Of a stretch of DNA of 23,609 nucleotides, positions 16,667-22,957 are shown piece after piece. Location of the stretch: IMG/VR virus record IMGVR_UViG_3300044511_000041, positions 1-23,609 of that record; one strand, 5' to 3'. The notes under the pieces are model-generated. The model searched no databases. It saw nothing but the letters and a program-made list of their open reading frames with translations, and was not told where the DNA came from. This DNA comes from a virus. Every line of letters starts with the position of its first letter. The stretch's first letter is position 1. The position numbers and the translations under genes were made by a program.

Positions 16667-16696
16667 GCCCCCGCCGTTCAGTTGGAGGGCAGGGGC
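16667..16696 (-). promoter_or_regulatory. GC-rich hairpin just upstream of the terminator
   Basis: Nine pairs (16667-16675 with 16688-16696) enclose a 12-base loop. The 16672/16691 pair is G-U in minus-strand RNA and A-C on the plus strand, so it too is built for the minus transcript. It starts 4 bases after the stop of the AT-rich gene and lies 20 bases upstream of the terminator stem. No U-run follows it. It may cap the upstream message, pause polymerase or take part in antitermination; the sequence does not say which. Confidence 0.6.
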
Positions 16697-16700
16697 CGAA

Positions 16701-17072
16701 TTATTTAATTAAACTTTTATATGTCCCAATATCTATTCTGATTAATTCATCTTTTGAAACTATATCATGACTGCTTATTATTGATATTTTAAATATACCA
16801 TATAGCATCTGAAGGCGATCGATGCTTGGTTTACTTTCTATTCTATTGCCACTAAACAGATATTCTTTCTTCTTAAAAGACTCCATTGCTTCTAATACTA
16901 TCGGCATTAAATAATTGCATGTAATGTCTTCTAAAGGCATTATAAATTCGTTAGTTGTCAAATTGATTGTTTTGCTATAAAAATATATGATCTCTTTATC
17001 CAATGCTTTATCTAACAAATATAGCATTTCATTGCCAATTATTTCATTAGTTATTAATACATTACATCTCAT
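16701..17072 (-). CDS. AT-rich accessory protein of unknown function (moron-like)
   Basis: 123 residues, no recognised family. The ATG overlaps the stop of the preceding 31-residue frame (ATGA), and GGGGA lies 8 bases upstream. The protein is Ile/Leu/Lys-rich with alternating hydrophobic and charged stretches (NEIIGNEMLYLLDKALDKE, YLMPIVLEAMESFKKKEYLF, LYGIFKISIISSHDI). It has no signal peptide or clear membrane span. Base composition is clearly more AT-rich than the flanking structural genes, and it is followed by its own terminator. Both are features of recently acquired phage cargo. It is not needed for the P22 assembly scheme. A host-interaction or anti-defence role is possible but not shown. 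Confidence 0.75.
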   Translation of the reverse strand: MRCNVLITNEIIGNEMLYLLDKALDKEIIYFYSKTINLTTNEFIMPLEDITCNYLMPIVLEAMESFKKKEYLFSGNRIESKPSIDRLQMLYGIFKISIISSHDIVSKDELIRIDIGTYKSLIK

Positions 17073-17164
17073 ATCTGTATTCCCCGCTCCACTTTCTCAA
17101 GCAAAGATGCCAGGAATCGCAAAGAGCGAATCACGGCTTTCAGGATTTGGCGGGTGTCGATCAT
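17069..17164 (-). CDS. 31-residue mini-ORF, amphipathic helix protein
   Basis: The frame begins one base after the stop of the GroES-like gene (TAATATG) and ends by overlapping the start of the AT-rich gene (ATGA), so it fills the gap exactly. The product MIDTRQILKAVIRSLRFL, then ASLLEKVERGIQI, is one continuous amphipathic helix with hydrophobic residues spaced as i, i+3/4 and Arg/Lys on the other face. No strong ribosome binding site precedes it, so it would rely on coupling to the upstream gene. Similar tiny helical proteins occur in other phage structural blocks as far as I recall, but I know no function. Perfect junctions on both sides support a real gene despite the length. Confidence 0.6.
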   Translation of the reverse strand: MIDTRQILKAVIRSLRFLASLLEKVERGIQI

Positions 17165-17165
17165 A

Positions 17166-17666
17166 TTAAGGAATAAAATCCCGTTGCGGATTGGCCCGCA
17201 ACATCGTTTCAATGGTCACACTTTCGTCAACCTCGCTAAATATCGCCTTGTCATGGACAAAGGCATAATCTTCGCCGTCTGCACCCTGATATGTCACCGC
17301 ATTATCCAAAGCACACCAGACCATTGCCCCAGGTTCAGGTCTGGCCCCTTCATTTTCCCTGAAAGCGCCGGTCCCGGCAGCAATGAATCGAACTTTGTGC
17401 AGTTCATAGGTGTCCAGTTTGCGGCCCATTAAGGGGATAATTATGCCGCCCTTGCTAACTTCTTCGATTTTGGGAGGTTTCACCAAACACCGCTCATGAA
17501 ACACCCGTAAATGGCCATGTTGATTCTTTACTATAGGTTTTTCAAGTTGTTGCAAATCCGTTTTGTCACATAATTCTTCGGCACATTTAATGGGACGCCT
17601 ACCACTAGTACTATGTGTTATATGACCCCTTGGACATTTAAATCTCCAATCTATGATCGGTATCAT
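17166..17666 (-). CDS. GroES-like co-chaperonin with N-terminal putative zinc-binding extension
   Basis: 166 residues; the ATG overlaps the preceding stop (ATGA), with AGGGG upstream. Residues about 52-150 follow the GroES (Cpn10) chain: HLRVFHERCLVKPPKI matches the family opening IRPLHDRVIVK, EEVSKGGIIIPL at 69-79 matches the GroEL-binding mobile loop (SAGGIVL in E. coli), KVRFIAAGTG matches GEVLAVGNG, PEPGAMVWCAL matches VKVGDIVIF, and the end YAFVHDKAIFSEVDE matches VLIMSESDILAIVE. Residues 1-50 are an extension not found in GroES, with C11, H15, C28 and C33 (FKCPRGH, then IKCAEELC) that could bind zinc. Phage GroES relatives such as T4 gp31 adapt host GroEL for coat folding. The gene lies two genes upstream of the scaffold and coat genes, and P22-type coats are GroEL/ES clients, so the same job is likely here. 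The zinc site is inferred. Confidence 0.82.
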   Translation of the reverse strand: MIPIIDWRFKCPRGHITHSTSGRRPIKCAEELCDKTDLQQLEKPIVKNQHGHLRVFHERCLVKPPKIEEVSKGGIIIPLMGRKLDTYELHKVRFIAAGTGAFRENEGARPEPGAMVWCALDNAVTYQGADGEDYAFVHDKAIFSEVDESVTIETMLRANPQRDFIP

Positions 17667-17896
17667 TTTTTCCCCTTTTCTTTCTTTTCTTCAGGTTTGG
17701 GAACTACCCGAATCTGGAATTGATTGCCGTTAATAGTAAATACCCCGATCACGTCCAGGGTAAGGTTGTTTTTAGTAAGCAGTTCGTTAATTTGCTTCTC
17801 CACTTCTTGAGCCTTGTCAGGTTTAACCTCTTTTTTGGCCTCTACATTGCAAGCCAAGATAGCAGAGATCAAGAGAAATAGGAAGATTTTTTTCAT
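17663..17896 (-). CDS. Small exported protein or lipoprotein of unknown function
   Basis: 77 residues. The ATG overlaps the portal stop (ATGA), and GAGGTG lies just upstream. Residues 1-16 form a signal (MKKIFLFLLISAILAC). C16 could be the lipidated Cys of a weak lipobox (ILAC); otherwise cleavage after NVEA at residue 20 is possible. The rest is a Lys/Glu-rich helix (KPDKAQEVEKQINELLTK), a short beta region (LDVIGVFTINGNQFQIRVV) and a Lys/Glu tail. It is translationally coupled to the portal and GroES-like genes. Phage lipoproteins include exclusion proteins and outer spanins, but it lacks the Pro-rich character of spanins and has no partner gene. Function unknown. Confidence 0.72.
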   Translation of the reverse strand: MKKIFLFLLISAILACNVEAKKEVKPDKAQEVEKQINELLTKNNLTLDVIGVFTINGNQFQIRVVPKPEEKKEKGKK

Positions 17897-19920
17897 TGCA
17901 CCTCGCTTCCAGTAGGTTGCGGCTGCATTGCCGCTAACATCTGTTGCGCCACTGCCGTAAACGCCTGCACCTGCTGGCCCAATTCCTGAGATTCAGCAGT
18001 CATTAGCTTTGCCACCGCATTAGTAAACGCTTCAAAGTCCTTCCGTTGCTGCTCATGGGCCTTGAGTTGCATTTCCTCCATCTTCAACATCAGTTCCGGC
18101 GGTGGACCTTGGGGTTGCGGCGGTTCTTCGCCTTCATCTAAGCCTCGAATTTCCACCGGGATCACCTTTTTGATCTGGTCAAGCAGCTTTTGTGAATTAG
18201 GCAAGTCCAGATTTTCCATTATCGCATACGCAATCGGCAAAGCCATTTGCGGCGCAGCCCTGGCCACAATCTCAGTTACTCGCATTAACTGCTCTACCAT
18301 TTCCTGGCGCTGTGTGGTGAAACTGGGGCCGACGGACACGTCTACATCATATCGTCCCACAGTCAAATCGTTTAAAAATATGGTCACACCAATACGGGGG
18401 TTAGAGAGATAATTTTGTGGAATTTCAGGCACTTGCTCCAATAGCGGCGTACCAGGCATCGCATTAATGGGCACGGAAATTTCCTTACCATCCTTCCCCA
18501 CTATTCGCAGGATACGCTCCGAGTCGTAAACGTAAGGAATTAAATCTACCAGGGATTTGATCGAATAAATGTAGGTTGTGGTGAAATTGCCTACAAAAGT
18601 TTGGCTCCCTACGTTGCCTTGCTTCTGTTGAGCAATAAGCGACCGGCCCGACTCTTCGCCCCGCTTATCTCCTAGACTCGCCGTATAAATCCCCATTGCC
18701 GCCATAATATCATGGTCCATCCGCTGCATCTCAGAGACTAAGGCGGTAGATAGTTGCGGCGGCGGTTCCCGGAAAGGTTTGCCCTGCGGAGCTTCAGGGT
18801 CAGGGTCATACGGCACATAAGAAAAGTTCTTAACGTGCATCTGGTCCCAGATATGCTTATGCTTTTGAAACATAGCAGGCGTTGCAAATAGCGGATTTTT
18901 TGGAGTCAGAGCGATGAACTCCGTGTTGGCCGTAGTCCAGTAATTATAAAGCTGCTGCGGCACTATGGCATTGCGGACTTTGCCGCGAGACCGATTAAAA
19001 CCTCTAATATTGGTAGTGATGCCAGCTTCTTCAAAAATCGGGATATTGCGTGCTGGCCAGTCATACGGGCCTTCCAAGACCTTCCCGGCCCGCATCTTGC
19101 ACCAGCGGATTTGTGGACGCTTAACCGTTAATTCCTTTAAAATAGCATCGGTTTCCTGCAACTTGTCTTCCGTGACTGTCATTTTATAGGGTAGACCCGG
19201 ACGCAAGGAGCGCTCAATTTGATAGAACTTACGATCTACCATTTCTTTGTACCAGTATTCGGCGATTCGATAGCCTAATTCCTGGTGTTTCCAGTCGGTC
19301 CAATACTGGTCTTCCGGCCATTCCCCGAACTCTTCCCCATACTCCTTTTTATATTCTTCCTTAGTTATCCAGTCCATTACAAAGACATAGGAAGCATCCG
19401 ACTTGTCAGGCTTTTTGCAAGGGCCGAAGTAGACGCTCATGGGATTGGGAATAGAGTTGACTTCTATCGACCTTACAAAAGGATCGTCCGGGTCTTCTAC
19501 AATGTCGTGCCGCCAGCAGCCCTTGCCGCAAATTATGTTGTGATAGTGGGAGTGATTATAAGCAGCGCGGGACAAGGAAGTGCGTTCAATTCTCTGGATT
19601 AAACCCCCAATAATTTCCGCCACAATAGGATCGCCCGCAGAATCTATCGGGCGCACTTTATGAGACGGCTCAAGCTGTTCAAACTCCCCCTGTACTACGT
19701 CCAGTTTTTCAGGGATTTTGTTAATGCTGATGCAAGGCCGGGGCGGATCTGATTTTTCCCGGAAATCCTTAATCTCTTTGGACCACTGGCAGTTGTCCTC
19801 ATTAATAGCAAACCGCAAGTCGTAATCCTTGGCCAGACGTTCATCTTTCTCGATAGTCGAGATATTTTTGAACCGCTCTGCGGCCAGCTTTAATAGAGCG
19901 TCTTGATTTTTTTCAGGCAT
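17893..19920 (-). CDS. Portal protein, P22 gp1-like
   Basis: 675 residues from the ATG at 19920 (P22 portal is about 725). I chose 19920 over the in-frame ATG at 19938 because it forms the TAATG overlap used by the two genes upstream and has GGGG about 8 bases before it. The N-terminus (LLKLAAERFKNISTIEKDER, then CQWSKEIKDFRE, RPCISINKIPEKLDVVQGEF) follows the P22 portal family pattern. The middle holds INKIP, wing and stem-type helices and DHDIMAAMGIYTASLGDKRG, then EESGRSLIAQQKQG. The C-terminal about 80 residues are a Gln/Met-rich helix (LMLKMEEMQLKAHEQQRKDF), comparable to the barrel of P22 gp1. Twelve copies form the DNA entry vertex and bind terminase and gp4. Order TerL to portal to scaffold fits P22. 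Confidence 0.9.
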   Translation of the reverse strand: MPEKNQDALLKLAAERFKNISTIEKDERLAKDYDLRFAINEDNCQWSKEIKDFREKSDPPRPCISINKIPEKLDVVQGEFEQLEPSHKVRPIDSAGDPIVAEIIGGLIQRIERTSLSRAAYNHSHYHNIICGKGCWRHDIVEDPDDPFVRSIEVNSIPNPMSVYFGPCKKPDKSDASYVFVMDWITKEEYKKEYGEEFGEWPEDQYWTDWKHQELGYRIAEYWYKEMVDRKFYQIERSLRPGLPYKMTVTEDKLQETDAILKELTVKRPQIRWCKMRAGKVLEGPYDWPARNIPIFEEAGITTNIRGFNRSRGKVRNAIVPQQLYNYWTTANTEFIALTPKNPLFATPAMFQKHKHIWDQMHVKNFSYVPYDPDPEAPQGKPFREPPPQLSTALVSEMQRMDHDIMAAMGIYTASLGDKRGEESGRSLIAQQKQGNVGSQTFVGNFTTTYIYSIKSLVDLIPYVYDSERILRIVGKDGKEISVPINAMPGTPLLEQVPEIPQNYLSNPRIGVTIFLNDLTVGRYDVDVSVGPSFTTQRQEMVEQLMRVTEIVARAAPQMALPIAYAIMENLDLPNSQKLLDQIKKVIPVEIRGLDEGEEPPQPQGPPPELMLKMEEMQLKAHEQQRKDFEAFTNAVAKLMTAESQELGQQVQAFTAVAQQMLAAMQPQPTGSEVQ

Positions 19921-20120
19921 TAGAGTTGCCCCATACAATAATCATTAATTAGAGCATCCACTGCTGGGGTAATATCTCTATCGAGTGATAGTTGTTCCGG
20001 AAGTTTCTTGTCGATACGAACATACTTAGACCATCCTTGCTGATCGTGTCCACATATCCAGGATGCCCGCATGTCCATGTTCTTTATTTTTCCTTCATTG
20101 TATATTGTTATGCAAAGCAT
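19920..20120 (-). CDS. Unknown 66-residue protein between TerL and portal
   Basis: No family recognised. The start codon shares a base with the stop of the upstream gene (TAATG) and its own stop overlaps the portal start the same way. The sequence has one Cys/His cluster (WICGHDQQGW, residues about 21-30) and an acidic second half (SLDRDITPAVDALINDYC). It has no signal peptide or membrane segment. An alternative start at MDMRASW (about residue 15) is possible, but would lose the overlap. Because it is coupled to the portal, it may tune portal translation or act in assembly; no direct evidence supports either. Confidence 0.65.
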   Translation of the reverse strand: MLCITIYNEGKIKNMDMRASWICGHDQQGWSKYVRIDKKLPEQLSLDRDITPAVDALINDYCMGQL

Positions 20121-20356
20121 TAATTTTGATTCGCTTTTTCCAAGTCGTTAGGTGACAAGATGCTATTCGCATGGGGTAAGTCTATAATCTTATTATCTAT
20201 CAATACCGCTGTCGCTTTTAGTAGAAATATCAAGGTTTCCTTAACCCCAAGCGGCGAGTTGAGAGAAATATTGGCGTCCGCATGTACCGCTATTTGGATC
20301 ACACCTACAACCTGCTTTCCTGTCTGGCGCTCTGCTTTTGCTTGTTTGTGACTCAT
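20120..20356 (-). CDS. Unknown 78-residue protein after TerL
   Basis: No family recognised. I chose the ATG at 20356 because it overlaps the TerL stop as TAATG; the frame is open 15 bases further upstream, inside TerL. The start is basic and polar (MSHKQAKAERQTGKQVVG), followed by a beta-like strand (VIQIAVHADANISLN) and a hydrophobic helix (KETLIFLLKATAVLIDNKII) that looks like a protein core rather than a membrane span. It is the first of three consecutive TAATG junctions from TerL to portal. Position suggests a packaging or portal accessory role, but nothing in the sequence shows it. Confidence 0.7.
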   Translation of the reverse strand: MSHKQAKAERQTGKQVVGVIQIAVHADANISLNSPLGVKETLIFLLKATAVLIDNKIIDLPHANSILSPNDLEKANQN

Positions 20357-21693
20357 TACATCCCCATCCATCCACTAGAAGTGCGTAATCCTTGCATAAC
20401 TTGAGCCGTTTGCTGCTGCACTATTCTTTCCTTGAACCGATGCGACAGAGCTAGGGTTTGAAAAGCATCCGCCGGATGCGAAGCCCAATCATGGATCGGC
20501 TGCGTCTTATAAACTCGGTTTTTATCGTCGTATTCGCTGCGATAGCTGGCGAGGCCGTCTAATCCCTTGCGACAGTTTTCCTCGTCAAAGTAGCAAACGG
20601 GGAAGATATTACGGATTGCCTGATGTCCATCCTCTTTCCTGGCTGGCCGTTGAGCCACATGAAAATTCAAGCCCAGGGAGGCAGCAGTTTTGAGGCGTGT
20701 CCTGCCGGTCCCAAGCTCTTTAACCGTTATATCGTGCGGCGCCCAATGATCACCATAGACCCCGGCCCATAGGTCTAATTTCTCCCTAAGGATTCGGGCA
20801 TAAAACTCTAGTCCTTCCCCCCGGTTCTCATAATAGGCAATCACATGAATCGCCCGGCCTACATTTTGCGTGAACCATATCGAAGTGGAATCATCAACCC
20901 CTAAATCCCACCAGGTATCAACCGGAATGCCGGACTGAAAAGGCACGCGGGTTATCCGGCCCTGCTCCCTGGCCCGCCTTAACTCCCCAGCAAAATAGGC
21001 TCCAGGGGCAGCAGCCTCGAATGAACAGTAGAATTCCTGATCAATCATCTCGTCAGACATACCCGCCTGGCGCTCAGACTCAATATCTTCGCGGGAAATA
21101 ATGCCGGTATCATCTACGGTTAGGAGTTCGCAAAACCAGGAAGAATTGTAAGTAGCGGAAACGTATAGTTCGTAAGCATGGTTTCGGCCGCGAGGCGTAA
21201 ACAGAAACAATGCCCACCCTTTGTTTTCAAGTAAAATCGGCCTGAAATAATCCCAGGCCCGCGGGTCTTGAAGGGAAAACTCTGAAAAGACTACGCCCAC
21301 CGGGTTAGTGCCCATGACATTGTCGAAATTGTCTGAGCCAATCACTTGCCAGAGGGAACCAACTTTTGTAGTCAATTTCATCTCAGTGGCATTAGGATCG
21401 CCTGAGATTAGTTCCGGTGGCCAGTAATCAAGAAAGGGTCTGCCATGTCGGTCCTTACCATCCCAGATTACTTTACGGCCCTGATTAGTTTTGGGGAGAA
21501 AATGATAATAGTTGCCAGGCCGCTCGCAAGAGGCGTACACTGTCCAGTTTAGCGATGTCAGGTCTTTCCCGGCTCGGCGGTGCCAGACACAGACAGCCCG
21601 CTGACCGCCGATTCGCATTCCTTGCCGCATATATTGCAACATGGAGCGTTGATAATTCCTTGGTTCCCAGTTATAGGGGAGACTTATTTCCAC
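20356..21693 (-). CDS. Terminase large subunit (TerL): packaging ATPase and nuclease
   Basis: 445 residues from the GTG at 21693, chosen because AGGGG lies 8 bases upstream; the TTG at 21699 is only 2 bases from that site. The N-terminal ATPase has the adenine region WEPRNYQRSML, a deviant Walker A (VWHRRAGKD, about 36-44), Walker B VGVVFSE (about 132-138) and the coupling motif LFLFTPRG (about 162-169). The C-terminal RNase H-like nuclease has an acidic cluster in WWDLGVDDST (D263, D267, D268), a second motif GVYGDHWAPHD, and a last acidic site HPADAF near the end. It cuts concatemeric DNA and pumps it through the portal into the procapsid. It overlaps TerS by 23 bases and its stop overlaps the next gene. 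Confidence 0.95.
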   Translation of the reverse strand: MEISLPYNWEPRNYQRSMLQYMRQGMRIGGQRAVCVWHRRAGKDLTSLNWTVYASCERPGNYYHFLPKTNQGRKVIWDGKDRHGRPFLDYWPPELISGDPNATEMKLTTKVGSLWQVIGSDNFDNVMGTNPVGVVFSEFSLQDPRAWDYFRPILLENKGWALFLFTPRGRNHAYELYVSATYNSSWFCELLTVDDTGIISREDIESERQAGMSDEMIDQEFYCSFEAAAPGAYFAGELRRAREQGRITRVPFQSGIPVDTWWDLGVDDSTSIWFTQNVGRAIHVIAYYENRGEGLEFYARILREKLDLWAGVYGDHWAPHDITVKELGTGRTRLKTAASLGLNFHVAQRPARKEDGHQAIRNIFPVCYFDEENCRKGLDGLASYRSEYDDKNRVYKTQPIHDWASHPADAFQTLALSHRFKERIVQQQTAQVMQGLRTSSGWMGM

Positions 21694-22018
21694 GGTCAAA
21701 ACCCCTGAAATTGATAGTTAATTCCCCCTCAACATGCTGCTTTTGTCTAGGGGGAGCAAAATCATCCCTGAACTCAGGATGCCTCTCTAAAAAGGCCAAG
21801 GGGTTTGTTTTTCGCATCTGTTCCAAGGGGTCCGTAGCAATCTCTATCGTCTTAAGAGCTAAATCCCTTAGAAAACTCTTTTTCTTTTTCCAAGCCCCGA
21901 CAGTATTTTCATGCACTCCAAGAGCGCGGGCAATCAGTGCCTGAGACACGCCAGAAGCTAATTTTGTGATAACAAATTCCCGTGTTATAGGGTCATCTAT
22001 AGGAGATGGTCTGGCCAT
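21671..22018 (-). CDS. Terminase small subunit (TerS) with helix-turn-helix
   Basis: 115 residues from the ATG at 22018, preceded by GGGGAGG 7 bases upstream. An upstream in-frame ATG at 22075 would lie inside the previous gene and lacks such a site. Residues about 20-45 (SGVSQALIARALGVHENTVG, then AWKKKK) are a clear helix-turn-helix of the kind found in TerS and HTH_23/29 families. A helical middle and a Pro/Arg-rich end follow. It directly precedes and overlaps TerL. TerS rings recognise the packaging start site and hand the DNA to TerL. The pac or cos site cannot be located from this sequence, but is often within or near TerS. Confidence 0.82.
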   Translation of the reverse strand: MARPSPIDDPITREFVITKLASGVSQALIARALGVHENTVGAWKKKKSFLRDLALKTIEIATDPLEQMRKTNPLAFLERHPEFRDDFAPPRQKQHVEGELTINFRGFDRGNKSPL

Positions 22019-22020
22019 AT

Positions 22021-22245
22021 TTAAACCTCCCCACCGTATTCTTCGGGGAGCTTCCATTCCTTGTGGCATCTGCAAAATGCATTATGTTGGGGATATAATG
22101 GGCATAGGTTGCCCCCCGCTTTATTCCACTTGATCTGGTCTTCGGTTGACATATCTATATTATCATATGGATACCAGCGCCCATCTAATGCCCACTTGCC
22201 TATGGGTATCTCTACAAACCTGATAATCCTTTCTGTTTCTAACAT
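22021..22245 (-). CDS. Unknown 74-residue Cys/His protein upstream of TerS
   Basis: No family recognised. The stop lies 2 bases before the TerS start, and its last codons contain the TerS binding site. The protein has a hydrophobic start (ETERIIRFVEIPIGKW), a Trp/Tyr-rich middle (LDGRWYPYDNID) and a Cys/His cluster (C48, H54, C58, C60, H61 in LCPLYPQHNAFCRCHKEW) that could bind a metal. It does not have the HNH nuclease pattern. The ribosome binding site is weak, and an internal ATG at 22152 would still keep the cluster. It is the first gene after the structured RNA region and probably heads the packaging operon. HNH or zinc-finger proteins often neighbour terminase genes, which is suggestive only. 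Confidence 0.6.
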   Translation of the reverse strand: MLETERIIRFVEIPIGKWALDGRWYPYDNIDMSTEDQIKWNKAGGNLCPLYPQHNAFCRCHKEWKLPEEYGGEV

Positions 22246-22329
22246 TGTTAGTTTCTATCTTTCTAAACTTCTAAATCCTGATATTTCTAAGGTTATATAC
22301 TCGCAAGTTTATTAACCATAGGATTTATC

Positions 22330-22716
22330 GGGCCAGCGATGTTATATCCGGTTATTGGCTCTCGCTACACCGGCAGAGTTTTTTCTGGTTCGTATGCCTC
22401 ACGCGCCCGTTTATCCGTTCTCCCCACTCCGAGAGGGATTATCGGCGGCTAACCTTGCTTCGCCGGGTTGATTCCCGGCTGGCCGCCCTATGGGTTCTTA
22501 AAATCGGGGAGGGTCGACGCCTCGTTCTTTGTTCGCCCTCCCTCCTTCCACTAAGTTCGGCCCGGCATTCCGCGGAGCCTATCCCCGTATCGGAGAAACA
22601 ATAATCACTGGCAGGACTCAGGAGTGCACTTCCCACCGGCTACCAGCGACACCTATGCGCAGTTCCTAGGATTTTAACCCCCCCGGCCAGGGGCCTTGCA
22701 AGGCGTATCTTCTTAA
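22330..22716 (-). ncRNA. Candidate large structured RNA (or long structured leader) upstream of the terminase genes
   Basis: This block is much richer in G and C than its flanks and holds no convincing gene. It begins just after a strong promoter. Stems that fit minus-strand RNA: 22606-22614 with 22640-22648 (9 pairs, two of them G-U only on the minus strand); 22444-22449 with 22482-22487, enclosing a perfect 6-pair hairpin 22462-22467/22474-22479; 22508-22513 with 22536-22541, extended by 22515-22517 with 22533-22535; a hairpin 22573-22577/22583-22587 (one minus-only G-U); 22652-22655 with 22667-22670; 22332-22335 with 22356-22359; and 22681-22684 with 22690-22693. No terminator follows, so it may be processed from, or be the leader of, the terminase message. 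I found no match to tmRNA, RNase P, SRP, 6S, group I or group II landmarks. Families such as ROOL and GOLLD need a covariance search. Confidence 0.62.
22693..22704. promoter_or_regulatory. Perfect 12-base palindrome, possible operator
   Basis: GCCTTGCAAGGC lies 19 bases downstream of the -10 box of the promoter before the structured RNA. The half-site GCCTTGC also occurs in the spacer of the same promoter (22731-22737), and CGCCTTGCA occurs just after the -10 box of the Panacea gene promoter (23529-23537). A repressor binding site is possible. It could equally form a hairpin at the 5' end of the RNA. Confidence 0.3.
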
Positions 22717-22722
22717 TTTCCT

Positions 22723-22752
22723 AAAATAAAGCAAGGCAACCGCAAAAGTCAA
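22723..22752 (-). promoter_or_regulatory. Sigma70-type promoter for the structured RNA and terminase operon
   Basis: TTGACT (22752-22747), an 18-base spacer and TATTTT (22728-22723) read on the minus strand. An A/T-rich tract (ATAAAATTTTC) lies immediately upstream of the -35 box and could act as an UP element. The -35 region shares TTTTCTTGAC with the promoter of the Panacea gene. The predicted start is near 22716, right at the edge of the GC-rich block. Confidence 0.65.
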
Positions 22753-22841
22753 GAAAATTTTATGCGATTTTGTGACCTTCACTAAAAAACAATCCTTTTT
22801 CTTCCTTGCCGAGATTAGCCGGAAGCAACCTGAGATTTCAC

Positions 22842-22920
22842 TTATGGAAAATCAAACAGAAGAAGATAAAAATGATCTGTCATAATTTTTGTCATAAATT
22901 TCCTTCCATTTCAGGAAATT
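22842..22920 (-). other. Hairpin that hides the binding site of a 17-codon frame
   Basis: An 8-pair perfect inverted repeat (22897-22904 with 22913-22920, 8-base loop) contains AAGGA in its 3' arm on the minus strand. Five bases later, at 22895, an ATG opens a 17-codon frame ending at 22842 (MTKIMTDHFYLLLFDFP). The frame is hydrophobic at its end and too short to judge. The arrangement recalls translation-regulated leader peptides or tiny toxins, and it lies directly downstream of an antitoxin-like gene. The inverted repeat could also be an operator. The remaining gap (22753-22841) shows nothing else that I can support. Confidence 0.3.
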
Positions 22921-22957
22921 CTATGATAATAATGGTCCTGAACCCAAAGGCCGATCA

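Noticed and set aside
22021-22245. HNH endonuclease next to the terminase
   Set aside because: The Cys/His cluster could bind a metal, but the H-N-H core with its spacing is absent and the protein is too short.
22439-22636. 65-codon minus-strand frame inside the GC-rich block before the terminase genes
   Set aside because: The product is Arg/Ser-rich with no recognisable fold, no ribosome binding site is evident, and the same bases form strong stems, which fits structured RNA better.
22330-22716. Group I or group II intron, tmRNA, RNase P RNA, SRP RNA or 6S RNA as identity of the structured block
   Set aside because: I could not find the conserved core sequences (intron P7/domain V, tmRNA ends, RNase P core, SRP loop), and no interrupted gene flanks the block.
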